64,000 nucleotides of DNA from a virus. Positions within the stretch are counted from its first letter, which is position 1; every line of letters starts with the position of its first letter. Location of the stretch: the IMG/VR virus record IMGVR_UViG_3300026518_000008, positions 1 to 64,000 of that record; one strand, given 5' to 3'. Below the pieces are notes generated by a model. That model saw nothing but the letters and a program-made list of their open reading frames with translations, was not told where the DNA came from and ran no database searches. The translations under genes were made by a program, and so were the position numbers. This document shows, piece after piece, positions 18,120 to 27,340 of the stretch.

Positions 18120-19550
18120 TTATACAAGTTCCAAGTGGTCACAAGCGAAACGAGAACCAACGCTCCAGCTCGAGTTCCAAACATAACTGCCCCAATGCGA
18201 GGCACGAGAACCGGCATTGACACCATCGGCACGACTCGCACCCAGAAGCACCGCTGTTACATGGTTGTTGTGAAGTGCATAAATATCTCCACGATTATCA
18301 GTTAATCCAGTTCTCCAAGCCCAAGCAGTAGAACCCTCATCACGATTACCGCCAACATCAGCACTCCAAAGCCATTGAGTACCAGAGGCTTGTTCGATAC
18401 CCCATTTTGAAGTTAGGTTTGAGTAGTGTTCTACTTTTCCTACATTGACTTCATACCCATCTGTGCTAGATGATTTTTGCTCAGTAACTCCATAAGCAAT
18501 AGTAAGAAATTCCGAATAAGAGATAAGTTCTTTTGAGTGAGATTTAGCAATTTCACAAGCTTGGAACCAAGTAAATTTACCGTAGTTTGTAGCTCCATCG
18601 CCGCCAAACTCTAAAGGTATTTTAGGAATTGCACGATAAGATGTAGTATCTGCAACACCACCAGCGATAACAGCACCAGCCTTTGAACTTCCATTTGTGA
18701 TATGTTCGCTATTTAAAAGATAAATATCATACCAACGACCATTTACAAAAACCATACCTTCAGGATTTGCAACTGGTCTAAACTTTAAGTCCCAAAAACT
18801 GTACTGATTGATACCACGAATAGCAACCATATCAGCTTCAGTTTTATTACCAGTCAAAGCTTCAGTTTCAGGAATTAACCCATAATGAAAACCACCAATA
18901 AGCCTATCAGCTGTTATCGTTTTATCTGCACTAATGTAAAAAGTGCTATCTGCTTTTGCATAAACATAATAATCAGTACCAGCTGTTTTAGTTCCAGCGT
19001 CTAAATTGGTATTTAGACTAACAGTAGTTGTCGATGTTGCTTCTACTAATTCAGTACCAACTGCTACTTTAAATCCTATTGGAATAGTTAAGTCAGCTGG
19101 AGATGTCTTTGTAAACAATACACTTGATAAAGGTTTAGTGAAACTTTTCGTAACAATAGACAACTGTCCTCTATTAACAACATCGTAACTAGCTACACCA
19201 TCAGCTGCTTTAAATACTTTAGTTGCATCACCTCCTAGTATCTTACCATCTACAGGTATTACAACTGTCCCATCAATATTTTGTATAGTGTCAGTAACCA
19301 TCTTGGTTTGGCTTATCTGACCACCACTTATTACACCTAATACAGCACCAGTATCTACTATTACCTCAGAACCAGAGGCTACTGTCAGCTCATTCACAAC
19401 AACTTGTCTACCAGCTGGTATCGTTATCGTTTCATTACCATCTACCACTGTAGGCAGAGTAACTATACCATTAGTTGACTTTGGGTCAGCTATGAACTTA
19501 TCTATCTTAGCAGCTTGTGCTGACGCATGACTATACGATATTGCATCCAT
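18120..19550 (-). CDS. Fibre protein with C-terminal DGR variable domain
   Basis: 476 aa. The N-terminal half is fibre-like (VTLPTVVDGNETITIPAGRQ and a repeated VDGKILGGD head). From ~260 to the end it has the C-type-lectin/sulfatase-modifying fold seen in retroelement target proteins: FTWFQACEIAKSHSKELISY, then WLWSADVGGNRDEG, ending in SYVWNSSWSVGSRFACDHLE, the classic variable-region ending. It would bind a receptor through diversified residues. An avd relic follows. A motif copy is at 19366-19378 in the N-terminal part only. Confidence 0.75.
   Translation of the reverse strand: MDAISYSHASAQAAKIDKFIADPKSTNGIVTLPTVVDGNETITIPAGRQVVVNELTVASGSEVIVDTGAVLGVISGGQISQTKMVTDTIQNIDGTVVIPVDGKILGGDATKVFKAADGVASYDVVNRGQLSIVTKSFTKPLSSVLFTKTSPADLTIPIGFKVAVGTELVEATSTTTVSLNTNLDAGTKTAGTDYYVYAKADSTFYISADKTITADRLIGGFHYGLIPETEALTGNKTEADMVAIRGINQYSFWDLKFRPVANPEGMVFVNGRWYDIYLLNSEHITNGSSKAGAVIAGGVADTTSYRAIPKIPLEFGGDGATNYGKFTWFQACEIAKSHSKELISYSEFLTIAYGVTEQKSSSTDGYEVNVGKVEHYSNLTSKWGIEQASGTQWLWSADVGGNRDEGSTAWAWRTGLTDNRGDIYALHNNHVTAVLLGASRADGVNAGSRASHWGSYVWNSSWSVGSRFACDHLELV
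18123..18245 (-). other. Putative DGR variable region at 3' end of fibre gene
   Basis: The last ~40 codons encode the hypervariable surface of the lectin-like fold, with GSR/W repeats (VGSRFACDHL) typical of variable repeats. No second, adenine-rich copy (template repeat) is visible elsewhere in the window. Confidence 0.55.
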
Positions 19551-19560
19551 TTATATTCCT

Positions 19561-22200
19561 TTATATTGCAGTAAATACTGACGATGTCAGATTACTATTT
19601 GTATATGTTAGAGCCGTATTACCTTTGAGTACATTGCCTATTGTATGAGCTACATTAGATAACCCATCTGCTCCATACGTCAATGTCTCAAAGTTATTCA
19701 CGCCATCATAATATATTACTGATAGACCATCTACTCCATATTCCATATCAGTTATGTTCATTGCTGCTAACTCTTTAGCTGCATTCATATTCATTGCTAC
19801 TACATCACTTTTATTACTATCAGTATATGCATTAGTATTAGCCTCTGCTTCATAGAGTGATTTTATCTCAGATCCAGTTTGGTCAGCAGTTGCACCAGAC
19901 TCTACTGTATCTAGCTTTGCTCCATCATTAATCATGTTCCTATTGTTAACTATTGAATTAGCAGTATTTAGACTATTTAGATTTAGATCTAGAGTTGATT
20001 TAGCTTGATATGTTGCAGCATTCCATATCATTACACCAGTATCTATTGGACTATCTTCGCGAGTTAGAACTTTTTGCAAGTTACCATCATACTGTACTTC
20101 ACCACCAGTTGTACTGATTGTTAGCGATGTTGTGAACGTAATTGTGGTTGCAGTTATGGCAGTCAGCTGATGCGTGCCATCGTATCCATTTGATCCATCT
20201 ATGAATACATAGTCTCCAATTATCCTAGTGTTTGTACCTGATAGTATTGTCAGCACAGCATTAGTACCGTCTCCTACTATAGTATCTATGTCCCACGCCT
20301 CTATTTCACCTAGTGTGAATGTTTGATCATGTTCACTGAACCCGAATACGTAGTCATTTAATGTACCACGATCCAGTCTTAGCCCTGCACTTCCTTTAGA
20401 AATACCAGCTCCAGTCTCCCCAGAGTTCAGTGTTATCTGGTTATCTGCTACTGCTACTACTGTGCTATCTACAGTTGTTGTAGTTCCTTTCACATGCAGG
20501 TCACCATTTACTGTTGCACTTGCTAGAGTTGCATGACCACCTATATATAGTGTTCCTGTGATATCAGCATTCCCACCTATTGTTCCACCAGATTTTTCAT
20601 ACTTATCTGTATTCAATTCATTTACTGCATCCACTAAGTTTGACTTATTTGCAGTTGTTAGAGTTGTAAGATCTCCATCATTTGTAGATCTTGTAGTTGC
20701 TTCTGTATCTATATTTGTCTGTAGTGTATTATCATCATTACTCCGAGCAGTTATTTCAGTATCTATGTTTCCTTGAAGTGTTATATCTGCAGCAGATCTT
20801 GTAGATGCCTCATTATCTATATTAGATTGTAGTAATGTATCATTATTTGATCTTGTTGTTTCTTCATTATCTATATTTGTCTGTAGTGTATGATCATTGT
20901 TTACTCTTATGGATGTCTCTGCATCTATATTTGCTTGCAGTATATTATCTTTTGATGTTCTTGTAGCAGCCTCTGCGGTTATTTCATTTTTTATTGCTGT
21001 ATCAAGTACACTATCAGCATTTGCAAGTGATGTTGCTGTATCTATATAATTTGTACCACTTTTATATACATATGTTCCATCGGCAGACAATCCTGCTCCT
21101 AGCTGAGTATTATTCAATTCTGCATGTATATTTGTCCTATCTATATCTACAACATCTGATCGTTCTTTTAGCTCATTTATTCCACCAGGTAGAGTTTTAG
21201 CTGTCGTGTCAAGAACCAGGGATATTGCTACACTTGATTTTTCTGCATCATTATATACATTTGTATCTGGATTGCTTTCATATGTTGCTTTTACAGATTC
21301 CTTACTTTGTGCATTCAGATATACATCCTCATCCATTATTTTTTCGAATGTTGATGTGTTTCCATTTCCATCAGCAACAGCTGTTACTATGTATTGTGCC
21401 CATTTTGTATCACCATCATCAGATACATATACTTTATCTGACACGACTAGATTGCTTAGGTTATCTCTTTCTGATATATTTGCTACACTATATGTAGTTC
21501 CTAGACCTAATCCTGCTAGTCTTATCTCTTCTGTACGCTCAGTTTCTATTTGATTTAGAGATTTACCACCTAATGCTTCAGAATCATCTACTATTCCATT
21601 CAGATTAGTATCATATGTTTCTTTATCCATAGAGAATTTTGGACCATTTTGCACTACGAATGATCCTAGTGGCATAGTTTCAGACCAGTCACCATACAGA
21701 GTATATGTATCAGTATGAGACGGTGATCCAGCCGTGCCTAGTGGATTTGTAGTGCTTGTTAGTTTTGAATGAGTTATTGATGTTCCATCATTTCCATTAT
21801 ATCCATCTGCACCATTTATACCATCAGTACCATTGACACCAGGTATACCAGGATCTCCTTTATCTCCTTTATAGCCCTTTGCTCCAGTTTCTCCCTTTAA
21901 TCCTTGCAGTCCTTGTAAACCTTGATCACCTTTTGTTGTTTCTACATATAGTATTTTATTGATTTTATCCCATGATGAGTTTGTTCCATATTCTACTGGA
22001 ACTACTGTTATTCCAGTAAAATCTTTTGCATCTTGTAGATCAGATATCAGCTGTGGTATATCTTCTAGCGATACTGTTACTACGGCATCTATATTTGCAG
22101 CAACTACTTTTACATTATCATATTTACTATTTATTTCTCGTTGGATTATAGCATCTTGACTATTTCCTAATGATGAGTATCTAGCCATTTCTATCTCCAT
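19561..22200 (-). CDS. Collagen-like tail fibre, 879 aa
   Basis: Residues ~85-130 are Gly-X-Y repeats (GLKGETGAKGYKGDKGDPG) forming a triple-helical collagen segment. Residues ~380-500 are tandem ~20-residue coiled-coil repeats (NIDTEITARSNDDNTLQ type). The C-terminus is beta-rich. It is a trimeric fibre shaft, probably the largest fibre in the set. A near-motif copy is at 21211-21223. Confidence 0.75.
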   Translation of the reverse strand: MEIEMARYSSLGNSQDAIIQREINSKYDNVKVVAANIDAVVTVSLEDIPQLISDLQDAKDFTGITVVPVEYGTNSSWDKINKILYVETTKGDQGLQGLQGLKGETGAKGYKGDKGDPGIPGVNGTDGINGADGYNGNDGTSITHSKLTSTTNPLGTAGSPSHTDTYTLYGDWSETMPLGSFVVQNGPKFSMDKETYDTNLNGIVDDSEALGGKSLNQIETERTEEIRLAGLGLGTTYSVANISERDNLSNLVVSDKVYVSDDGDTKWAQYIVTAVADGNGNTSTFEKIMDEDVYLNAQSKESVKATYESNPDTNVYNDAEKSSVAISLVLDTTAKTLPGGINELKERSDVVDIDRTNIHAELNNTQLGAGLSADGTYVYKSGTNYIDTATSLANADSVLDTAIKNEITAEAATRTSKDNILQANIDAETSIRVNNDHTLQTNIDNEETTRSNNDTLLQSNIDNEASTRSAADITLQGNIDTEITARSNDDNTLQTNIDTEATTRSTNDGDLTTLTTANKSNLVDAVNELNTDKYEKSGGTIGGNADITGTLYIGGHATLASATVNGDLHVKGTTTTVDSTVVAVADNQITLNSGETGAGISKGSAGLRLDRGTLNDYVFGFSEHDQTFTLGEIEAWDIDTIVGDGTNAVLTILSGTNTRIIGDYVFIDGSNGYDGTHQLTAITATTITFTTSLTISTTGGEVQYDGNLQKVLTREDSPIDTGVMIWNAATYQAKSTLDLNLNSLNTANSIVNNRNMINDGAKLDTVESGATADQTGSEIKSLYEAEANTNAYTDSNKSDVVAMNMNAAKELAAMNITDMEYGVDGLSVIYYDGVNNFETLTYGADGLSNVAHTIGNVLKGNTALTYTNSNLTSSVFTAI

Positions 22201-22230
22201 GGTTCTGAGTTATTGAGCTATATATATACA

Positions 22231-22863
22231 TTATGCAAATCCTCTATCATGAAATTTATGGTGGGACTTTAGCGACTCTCTGGTTACTAACCCCAATTGT
22301 CTTGCTCTATTGCAACTTGCTTCAAATCGTTGATAGTAGGTATTGCTTTCAGTTTTTATATTAGCTGTTATTGATCCATGTGCCCTATATCCTATATAGT
22401 GTAGCAGTGCCTCTATCAGTTGTGGAGGTAGATCTATTGTTTTATCCAGATATGTACCAGCTTCATCCCATTCTATTATTGATGGTGCCTCTACATATAT
22501 TATAGATATATATGCTCCAGTTACAGATACTGGTATCTGAACTACATTCCATGACACCATATTTATAGACAGTGGGTCATCTTCATCATTTATGCCTAGT
22601 CTATTATCTGTTACATCATCATCTTGACTTAATTCTTGATATGCTGATGAGATATACATAAAATTTTTATCATCTGGTATTTTATATTCTATGATGTCAT
22701 CTTGTAACTCTATTAGCCATTCACTAGTTTTTAATGGAAATCTTTTATATAGTTCTATCATAGCTAGATTTATGAATTCTACTATGTAATTACTATTATA
22801 TTGTATAGCTACAGACTTTAGTTCACCGCCCTTAGCCATTGATATTACATTACCTATTGTCAT
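22231..22863 (-). CDS. Head-tail adaptor protein candidate, 210 aa
   Basis: The plan resembles phage adaptor proteins (DUF6682-like): an N-terminal helical part with NLAMIELYKRFPLKT, a central beta part, and LPPQLIEALLHYIGYRAHGS near residue 150. It lies beside the terminase gene, as in N4-type head modules. TGGTATAAT is 57 bp upstream. Confidence 0.6.
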   Translation of the reverse strand: MTIGNVISMAKGGELKSVAIQYNSNYIVEFINLAMIELYKRFPLKTSEWLIELQDDIIEYKIPDDKNFMYISSAYQELSQDDDVTDNRLGINDEDDPLSINMVSWNVVQIPVSVTGAYISIIYVEAPSIIEWDEAGTYLDKTIDLPPQLIEALLHYIGYRAHGSITANIKTESNTYYQRFEASCNRARQLGLVTRESLKSHHKFHDRGFA

Positions 22864-22937
22864 ATGCTTTCTCCATGGTTATCGAGTGCGTGTAGCGTAT
22901 TCAATATTTTGTTTACAGTATTATACCATATATTTAT

Positions 22938-24830
22938 TTAGAATACAGTTGATCCTCTAGGAGAAACATCATTGTCTTCAATATCTAACCATATATCTGA
23001 TACATCATTAGTTTTATTTGTTACATTTTCAATATCAACTACATAGTCAGTTGGGTATACTACGTCTATTGAAACTGCTATCTGAGTTACAAGATCAGGT
23101 CCATCATCAGCCCTTGTAAAATTCTTGTGCGTTGCACCTCGTATTTGAGCTATGAATTCTTGCATATCTTCAGTGTTTTTTAGTTCTTCTGGTAGCCATA
23201 TCTTTCCATTTAGAAAATGTTGACTTGCTATTCTAAATCTCTCATGTTTGTTTACTCCAGTGTTTTTACTTAGTATACCTTTTCTCTCACCAGTATATCC
23301 TTTCTGCCTTGCGAAACTATAGTAATTACCAGTCTTTAACATTTCTTGTTCCAACGAGTATAGGTGTGCACCTTGATTTCCATCAACTTCTACACCTATC
23401 TCTACATGTTTACCTCTACGCTTCCATTTTGCAGCTTCAGATAGAGTTATTTTGTATTGATCCTCCATACCCATTTTTCTTAGAGTGAGTCCTACAAGGA
23501 ATATATCTTCATTATTACTTACAGCCCATGTTGCTACACCAGAGTAGTCGCTGTCTTCTCCACTTGTAGTAGTGTAGTCTGTTGATATATATATATTATA
23601 TGCATGGATATTTTTTACGATATGTTTCATAGAACACCATTGCAGACACGATTCTGGTACTAGTCTTTCAGATCCAGATGTCAGCCTTAGCATACGCTCT
23701 TGCATAAACGATCCTAATTTTTTAGATCTTTTTGCCTTTTTCAGCAGTTTCAGTATTGACTCATTTGGATGCATTGCAGTCCAACTACTTTCTATCATAT
23801 CTATTGTCACATCTTTTTCTGCATCGAATGTTCTTGCCATTGGTATTACTACTGGAGTGAATGATCCGTTTAGTATTGCTTTTGTATTTACATCACCATA
23901 ATGGAATGGTGTGAAACATAGTATTACTCTTCCTTTACCACCACCTTTTAGTGCATTAGTTGCATCTGAGTGCATAACCTCTTCTAAATTTTCACTCATT
24001 ACTTTTGAGTATGCTGCAGCAGTGTTAAGTATGGCATCATCAAATATGATTCCATCTGGTCTTCTCTCTCCATATCTTGATCCACGTATACCAGTTGCTA
24101 TACCTTGATATCTTATTAGGAATGATCTATTTTTTTTTAGGGTCTTTCCTTTTCTTATAAATTCACTTTCTGTTTCAGTGAACCTCATCTCTTCAAAATA
24201 TTCATTTAGAAATACACTATCTTCACACATAGATTTCACAGCTAGTGCGTTTACCCTTGCCCCACCACGACTTGATGCAGCTAGAACTACATAGAAATAT
24301 ACACTTCCTATTCCATTTGGTAGTTTTCCTTTTATTGCTGAGTATACACCAAAGAATGATATTACTATTGTAGATTTTGCTAGTCCACGTGACTCCATAA
24401 ATCCTATGGCCAGATCATCTAGGTTTATTGTCGAGCATACATCAGAACTATATGGAAATTTATTTACATCTGTTATATATCCTAGCAGTATATCTACCAT
24501 GAAATAGTGAGCTATTGGAGTTTTAAATTCAAAGTCTTCTCCAGCTACAAGTCTCATTAACATGAAGAATTCGAAGGAATCTTCGCTTGGAATATAGTTT
24601 GGGAATGTTGGATCATATGTATCTAGAGCCTTATCGAGATCAAATTTAGCTTCTTTACTTATTTCAGCGTATTGTTTCTCGGCATTATCTTTTTCTAATT
24701 TGCTTATGATATTATGTAATATATTATCTGTGTAGAGCTTTCCCTCTTCTTCTGTCAGTTGACTTTTCTTTATTCCTGCAGAACCAGGGGGGATGGTCTC
24801 TTCATTTATAGTTGTTATGTCCAGTCCCAT
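22938..24830 (-). CDS. Terminase large subunit
   Basis: 630 aa DNA-packaging motor. The ATPase part has a Walker A-like SRGLAKSTIV (~residue 150), a Walker B IIFDDA (~250) and a motif III-like LCFTPFHYGD (~300). The nuclease part has the metal-binding aspartates in ISTDYTTTSGEDSDYSG (~395), EVDGNQGAH (~460) and DDGPDLVTQ (~570). The long N-terminal region before Walker A is typical of T7/N4-type enzymes. The putative small subunit gene is 3 bp upstream in transcription. A motif copy (24779-24791) falls in the first codons. Confidence 0.85.
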   Translation of the reverse strand: MGLDITTINEETIPPGSAGIKKSQLTEEEGKLYTDNILHNIISKLEKDNAEKQYAEISKEAKFDLDKALDTYDPTFPNYIPSEDSFEFFMLMRLVAGEDFEFKTPIAHYFMVDILLGYITDVNKFPYSSDVCSTINLDDLAIGFMESRGLAKSTIVISFFGVYSAIKGKLPNGIGSVYFYVVLAASSRGGARVNALAVKSMCEDSVFLNEYFEEMRFTETESEFIRKGKTLKKNRSFLIRYQGIATGIRGSRYGERRPDGIIFDDAILNTAAAYSKVMSENLEEVMHSDATNALKGGGKGRVILCFTPFHYGDVNTKAILNGSFTPVVIPMARTFDAEKDVTIDMIESSWTAMHPNESILKLLKKAKRSKKLGSFMQERMLRLTSGSERLVPESCLQWCSMKHIVKNIHAYNIYISTDYTTTSGEDSDYSGVATWAVSNNEDIFLVGLTLRKMGMEDQYKITLSEAAKWKRRGKHVEIGVEVDGNQGAHLYSLEQEMLKTGNYYSFARQKGYTGERKGILSKNTGVNKHERFRIASQHFLNGKIWLPEELKNTEDMQEFIAQIRGATHKNFTRADDGPDLVTQIAVSIDVVYPTDYVVDIENVTNKTNDVSDIWLDIEDNDVSPRGSTVF

Positions 24831-24833
24831 CTC

Positions 24834-25622
24834 CTATCCTTCATCAACTTCAGCATCTATTACTTCATCTGGTTCTGAGTTTATGTTCACATTTATCTTC
24901 TGTACATCATTGATATTCTCTCCAGACTCGACTCTCTTTTTACTTTCCATTGCTGCTACTGCCATTTGAGCGAACAGATTATCCATTGCAGACTTAGCTT
25001 CTTCTCCAGTGCTTACATTTAGATCAACTGTTAGCTCTTCAGGAGCTTTTACATGCGTCAGTAACTTATCTGCTGCAGCTATTCTATCTTTGCTCATAGG
25101 AGCATCATGCATCTCCTCACTTAGTACCTTTACAGCATCGTATGTTTCACGCTGAAACATTAGATATAGTGACATATTTGCTCGAGTCAGTATCGTTTTC
25201 ACTAGAGGTCTTTTTCTATATCTACTTGCAGCAGTGCTCAGCTCATTGTATCCAGTTGATCCAGATGGTTCATTCATTCTCTCTCTCACGAATTCATTTT
25301 TTGAGAATGTATATTTGAATGCATCTATTATTGTCGAGTTATCTCCCTCGAGATATGAGCAGAATTTGATTGCATTGATGTAGTCATTGATTGATGCCTT
25401 ACCATCATACATTGCTTTCTCGTAGTCCATCATTGCATCTATAAGATTGTACCCATTGAATAGTGGGTCTTCAATTGTTGCTTGTATTAGTTCTACAGTT
25501 TCATCGGTTATTGTATTTTTTTTCTTAGGGAATTTTTGTTGCAGATATTCTACAGTTATCTTTCCTGAGTGGTTGTCTACTAGATTGAGCTGTCTAGAAT
25601 TTTCCATATCTCTAATATCCAT
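24834..25622 (-). CDS. Putative terminase small subunit, 262 aa
   Basis: A helical protein directly preceding the large subunit. A helical central domain contains ILTRANMSLYLMFQRETYDA and AADKLLTHVKAPEE, and the tail is acidic (DEVIDAEVDEG). The start at 25622 (MDIRDM) is preferred over the ATG at 25640 because GGAAGGG lies at proper spacing before it. The upstream 50-aa gene ends just before this ATG. The terminase role is from position and general style only. Confidence 0.6.
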   Translation of the reverse strand: MDIRDMENSRQLNLVDNHSGKITVEYLQQKFPKKKNTITDETVELIQATIEDPLFNGYNLIDAMMDYEKAMYDGKASINDYINAIKFCSYLEGDNSTIIDAFKYTFSKNEFVRERMNEPSGSTGYNELSTAASRYRKRPLVKTILTRANMSLYLMFQRETYDAVKVLSEEMHDAPMSKDRIAAADKLLTHVKAPEELTVDLNVSTGEEAKSAMDNLFAQMAVAAMESKKRVESGENINDVQKINVNINSEPDEVIDAEVDEG

Positions 25623-25623
25623 A

Positions 25624-25776
25624 CTATACCCTTCCCGCATGTAGTCTGTAGAATCTTATGAGCATTTTTATAGTGTCATCATTGAATTTACATCTCTTGC
25701 AGTTTGCTTTTACCTTTACCAGCTGATCATATGTATCAGGAGATATCTTCATTGTAATTCTAGTATCCTTTGCCAT
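25624..25776 (-). CDS. Small DNA-binding-like protein, 50 aa
   Basis: An RHH-like start, TRITMKISPDTYDQL (beta strand then helix), followed by CKRC. It overlaps the 108-aa gene stop (TAATG) and runs to the terminase operon start. It may be a local repressor. Not assigned to a family. Confidence 0.5.
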   Translation of the reverse strand: MAKDTRITMKISPDTYDQLVKVKANCKRCKFNDDTIKMLIRFYRLHAGRV

Positions 25777-26102
25777 TATGCTATGCTCCTATCATCATCT
25801 TCTGCTATTCTGCTTGGATGGTTTGAGTTCCATGTAGGTATTGAGCTTTTCGCTGATGGATTACTATTTACCCGCTCTCTTGTTACTCCAGAACCAGGGG
25901 ATGAGAGGTTGCATAGCTTATGCAGATCTGGTATCGACTCAGCTAGACTCTTTAGGTAGCCTATTATTGACACTAGCATCCCTTGACTGATTGTCACCAT
26001 CGTACTGTCTATTGTTCCATGTATTTTTGATTTCTCTATTACTTCTATCTTATCTAGTAACCACTCTTGTTTGGTCCATAGTATTTTTTCTTTATGAGTC
26101 AT
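25776..26102 (-). CDS. Unknown small protein, 108 aa
   Basis: The N-terminal two-thirds is helical (KQEWLLDKIEVIEKSK). The C-terminal 40 residues are Ser/Pro/Asn-rich and disordered (SSPGSGVTRERVNSNPS), encoded by an extended two-box motif copy (25863-25900) on the other strand. Function unknown. Confidence 0.55.
   Translation of the reverse strand: MTHKEKILWTKQEWLLDKIEVIEKSKIHGTIDSTMVTISQGMLVSIIGYLKSLAESIPDLHKLCNLSSPGSGVTRERVNSNPSAKSSIPTWNSNHPSRIAEDDDRSIA
25863..25900 (+). repeat. Extended dispersed element (two-box copy, intragenic)
   Basis: ACTATTTACC at 25863-25872 and CCAGAACCAGGGG at 25888-25900, starts 25 bp apart, inside the disordered C-terminal coding part of the 108-aa gene. Confidence 0.7.
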
Positions 26103-26116
26103 TGTATTGTCCTTGC

Positions 26117-26470
26117 TTATTGTTTTTTCCCGAATACTTTATGCATTACATGGTTGAACATTTTTCCACCTGCAGGGTATGCATCACTCCATTCTTCTAT
26201 ATCTTCATCTTTTAGTTTTGCTGATTTGCACAGAGGGCATAGCTGTAGTCTGTCAGTAGAATTTTTTGGTTGTTGCGTATCGTCTATGTATTTTAGCATT
26301 TCTTTGCAGTTGTCTAGTTGATCGATTATGTCTCTGATTAGATCATAGCTTAGCGGTTCACTTTTTATGTTTCCAGCTACACCAGACATTTCTATCTGCT
26401 TCATAGCTAGCTTGAGGATATTTATCTCTGATATCTTGTCTTCCAGCGACTTTACTTGTACAGTCATCAT
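26117..26470 (-). CDS. Unknown protein with CPLC pair, 117 aa
   Basis: Helical N-terminal part (SLEDKISEINILKLAMKQIE) and a single LCPLCKSAKL zinc-knuckle half-site near residue 80. It is preceded by a perfect leftward sigma-70 promoter and a 22-bp palindrome, so it heads a regulated leftward transcript. Possibly a regulator. Unknown family. Confidence 0.6.
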   Translation of the reverse strand: MMTVQVKSLEDKISEINILKLAMKQIEMSGVAGNIKSEPLSYDLIRDIIDQLDNCKEMLKYIDDTQQPKNSTDRLQLCPLCKSAKLKDEDIEEWSDAYPAGGKMFNHVMHKVFGKKQ

Positions 26471-26476
26471 ATTACC

Positions 26477-26526
26477 TTCGTAGTATATTTACTACGAATT
26501 ATATCCGATGCTTGAGTTATTGTCAA
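26477..26526 (-). promoter_or_regulatory. Perfect sigma-70 promoter with palindromic operator
   Basis: Leftward TTGACA (26526-26521), 17 bp, TATAAT (26503-26498), then the palindrome at 26477-26498 with 9-bp arms (TTCGTAGTA/TACTACGAA), which abuts the -10 and covers the likely start site. This is a repressor-operator layout for the 117-aa gene and the operon to its left. Confidence 0.8.
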
Positions 26527-26542
26527 GTTATATGTGATTTTT

Positions 26543-26710
26543 TTAGTAGTTGAGCAGATCGTCTTCTATTATTCCTAACAGCATGTCTGTTACTGCATCT
26601 ACATCTTCACTCGCTAATGTTACATTTATATTATCTAGTTTCTCTTCGATATTCTGCATATAGTGATCAACAATATCTCTGACTAGCTCTATCTTCATTC
26701 CGATTTCCAT
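26543..26710 (-). CDS. Acidic helical microprotein, 55 aa
   Basis: MEIGMKIELVRDIVDHY start, and acidic throughout (ASEDVDAVTDMLLGIIEDD). ATGGAGAAC gives a GGAG ribosome site 8 bp before the ATG. It lies between the promoter region and the tRNA genes. Function unknown. Confidence 0.6.
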   Translation of the reverse strand: MEIGMKIELVRDIVDHYMQNIEEKLDNINVTLASEDVDAVTDMLLGIIEDDLLNY

Positions 26711-26782
26711 TGATTGTTCTCCATTTAGTTTAGAGATTGTATCACACTGGTTCTTATGTGGAGATTAGTTGTTGATATATTT

Positions 26783-26858
26783 TGGCTGTAGTGGTGGATT
26801 ACGCTCCCACATATTCCTGATTAACAGTCAGTCCCCTGTACTAGTTGAGTACACTACA
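26783..26858 (-). tRNA. tRNA-Asn(GUU)-like with atypical D and T loops
   Basis: 76 nt with encoded CCA. The acceptor stem TGTAGTG/CACTACA is perfect, the discriminator is G, and the anticodon loop CTGTTAA (anticodon GTT) has U33. The T loop is AGCGTAA instead of TTCRANY, and the D loop lacks the GG pair, so the usual elbow contacts are missing. Its neighbours Gln and Ser have ordinary loops. It may be functional with host tolerance or may be decaying. Confidence 0.7.
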
Positions 26859-26864
26859 TTGTAT

Positions 26865-26939
26865 TGGCTGGGATGGAAGGTGTCGAACCTACACTTTACT
26901 GGATCAAAGCCAGTTGCACTGCCATTATGCTACATCCCA
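26865..26939 (-). tRNA. tRNA-Gln(UUG)
   Basis: 75 nt with encoded CCA. Acceptor TGGGATG/CATCCCA, anticodon stem ACTGG/CCAGT with loop CTTTGAT (anticodon TTG), T loop TTCGACA, and one mismatch in the T stem. It lies 6 bp from the Asn-like gene. Confidence 0.9.
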
Positions 26940-26942
26940 ATA

Positions 26943-27027
26943 TGGAGGATATACTTGGACTTGAACCAAGATGAGTTTCACCTCGTCAGTTTAGCAAACT
27001 GATGCGATACCTTTACGCGATATATCC
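26943..27027 (-). tRNA. tRNA-Ser(GCU)
   Basis: 85 nt with encoded CCA and a long variable arm (class II). Acceptor GGATATA/TATATCC, anticodon loop TTGCTAA (anticodon GCT), T loop TTCAAGT. The discriminator is U rather than the usual G of bacterial tRNA-Ser. Confidence 0.9.
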
Positions 27028-27117
27028 ATTCTATATTTGTTATTTATGATTTGATAGGTTTTGAGAGTGTTAGTCCTACCAGATCATGGTAGAGACTCTT
27101 TATGAGAGAGCATCTAC

Positions 27118-27216
27118 CTAGTTGGTAGGCTCCTGCGAATTGAGAGCACTACCATCTACATTACTATTGCTATTGCTGAGATACGATTGCATTTGCATAT
27201 TAGTCATGTATTTCAT
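27118..27216 (-). CDS. Asn/Ser-rich microprotein, 32 aa
   Basis: MKYMTNMQMQSYLSNSNSN start with AAAGGA 10 bp before the ATG. The stop is followed by a hairpin with arms CTACC/GGTAG (27090-27060) that may end the transcript, although no T-run follows. It is upstream of the tRNA genes on the same strand. Confidence 0.5.
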   Translation of the reverse strand: MKYMTNMQMQSYLSNSNSNVDGSALNSQEPTN

Positions 27217-27340
27217 GATGGTAGTTCCTTTCTTTTTAGATACTAGAAGTTTACTATTGCTTTGCTTAGTTCTTGCTTAATCTTAGAGCAGCGTATTCAG
27301 ACCATGTTATATGTTCTAGCAGAGGCTACTCGATTTGACA

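Noticed and set aside
13852-22200. Reverse transcriptase or template repeat for the DGR
   Set aside because: No YxDD-type polymerase protein and no second adenine-rich copy of the variable region were found on either strand in the window.
167-25640. Tape-measure protein or tail tube genes
   Set aside because: No long helical tape-measure gene occurs in the late block. Such genes may lie left of the window or be absent if the phage has a short tail.
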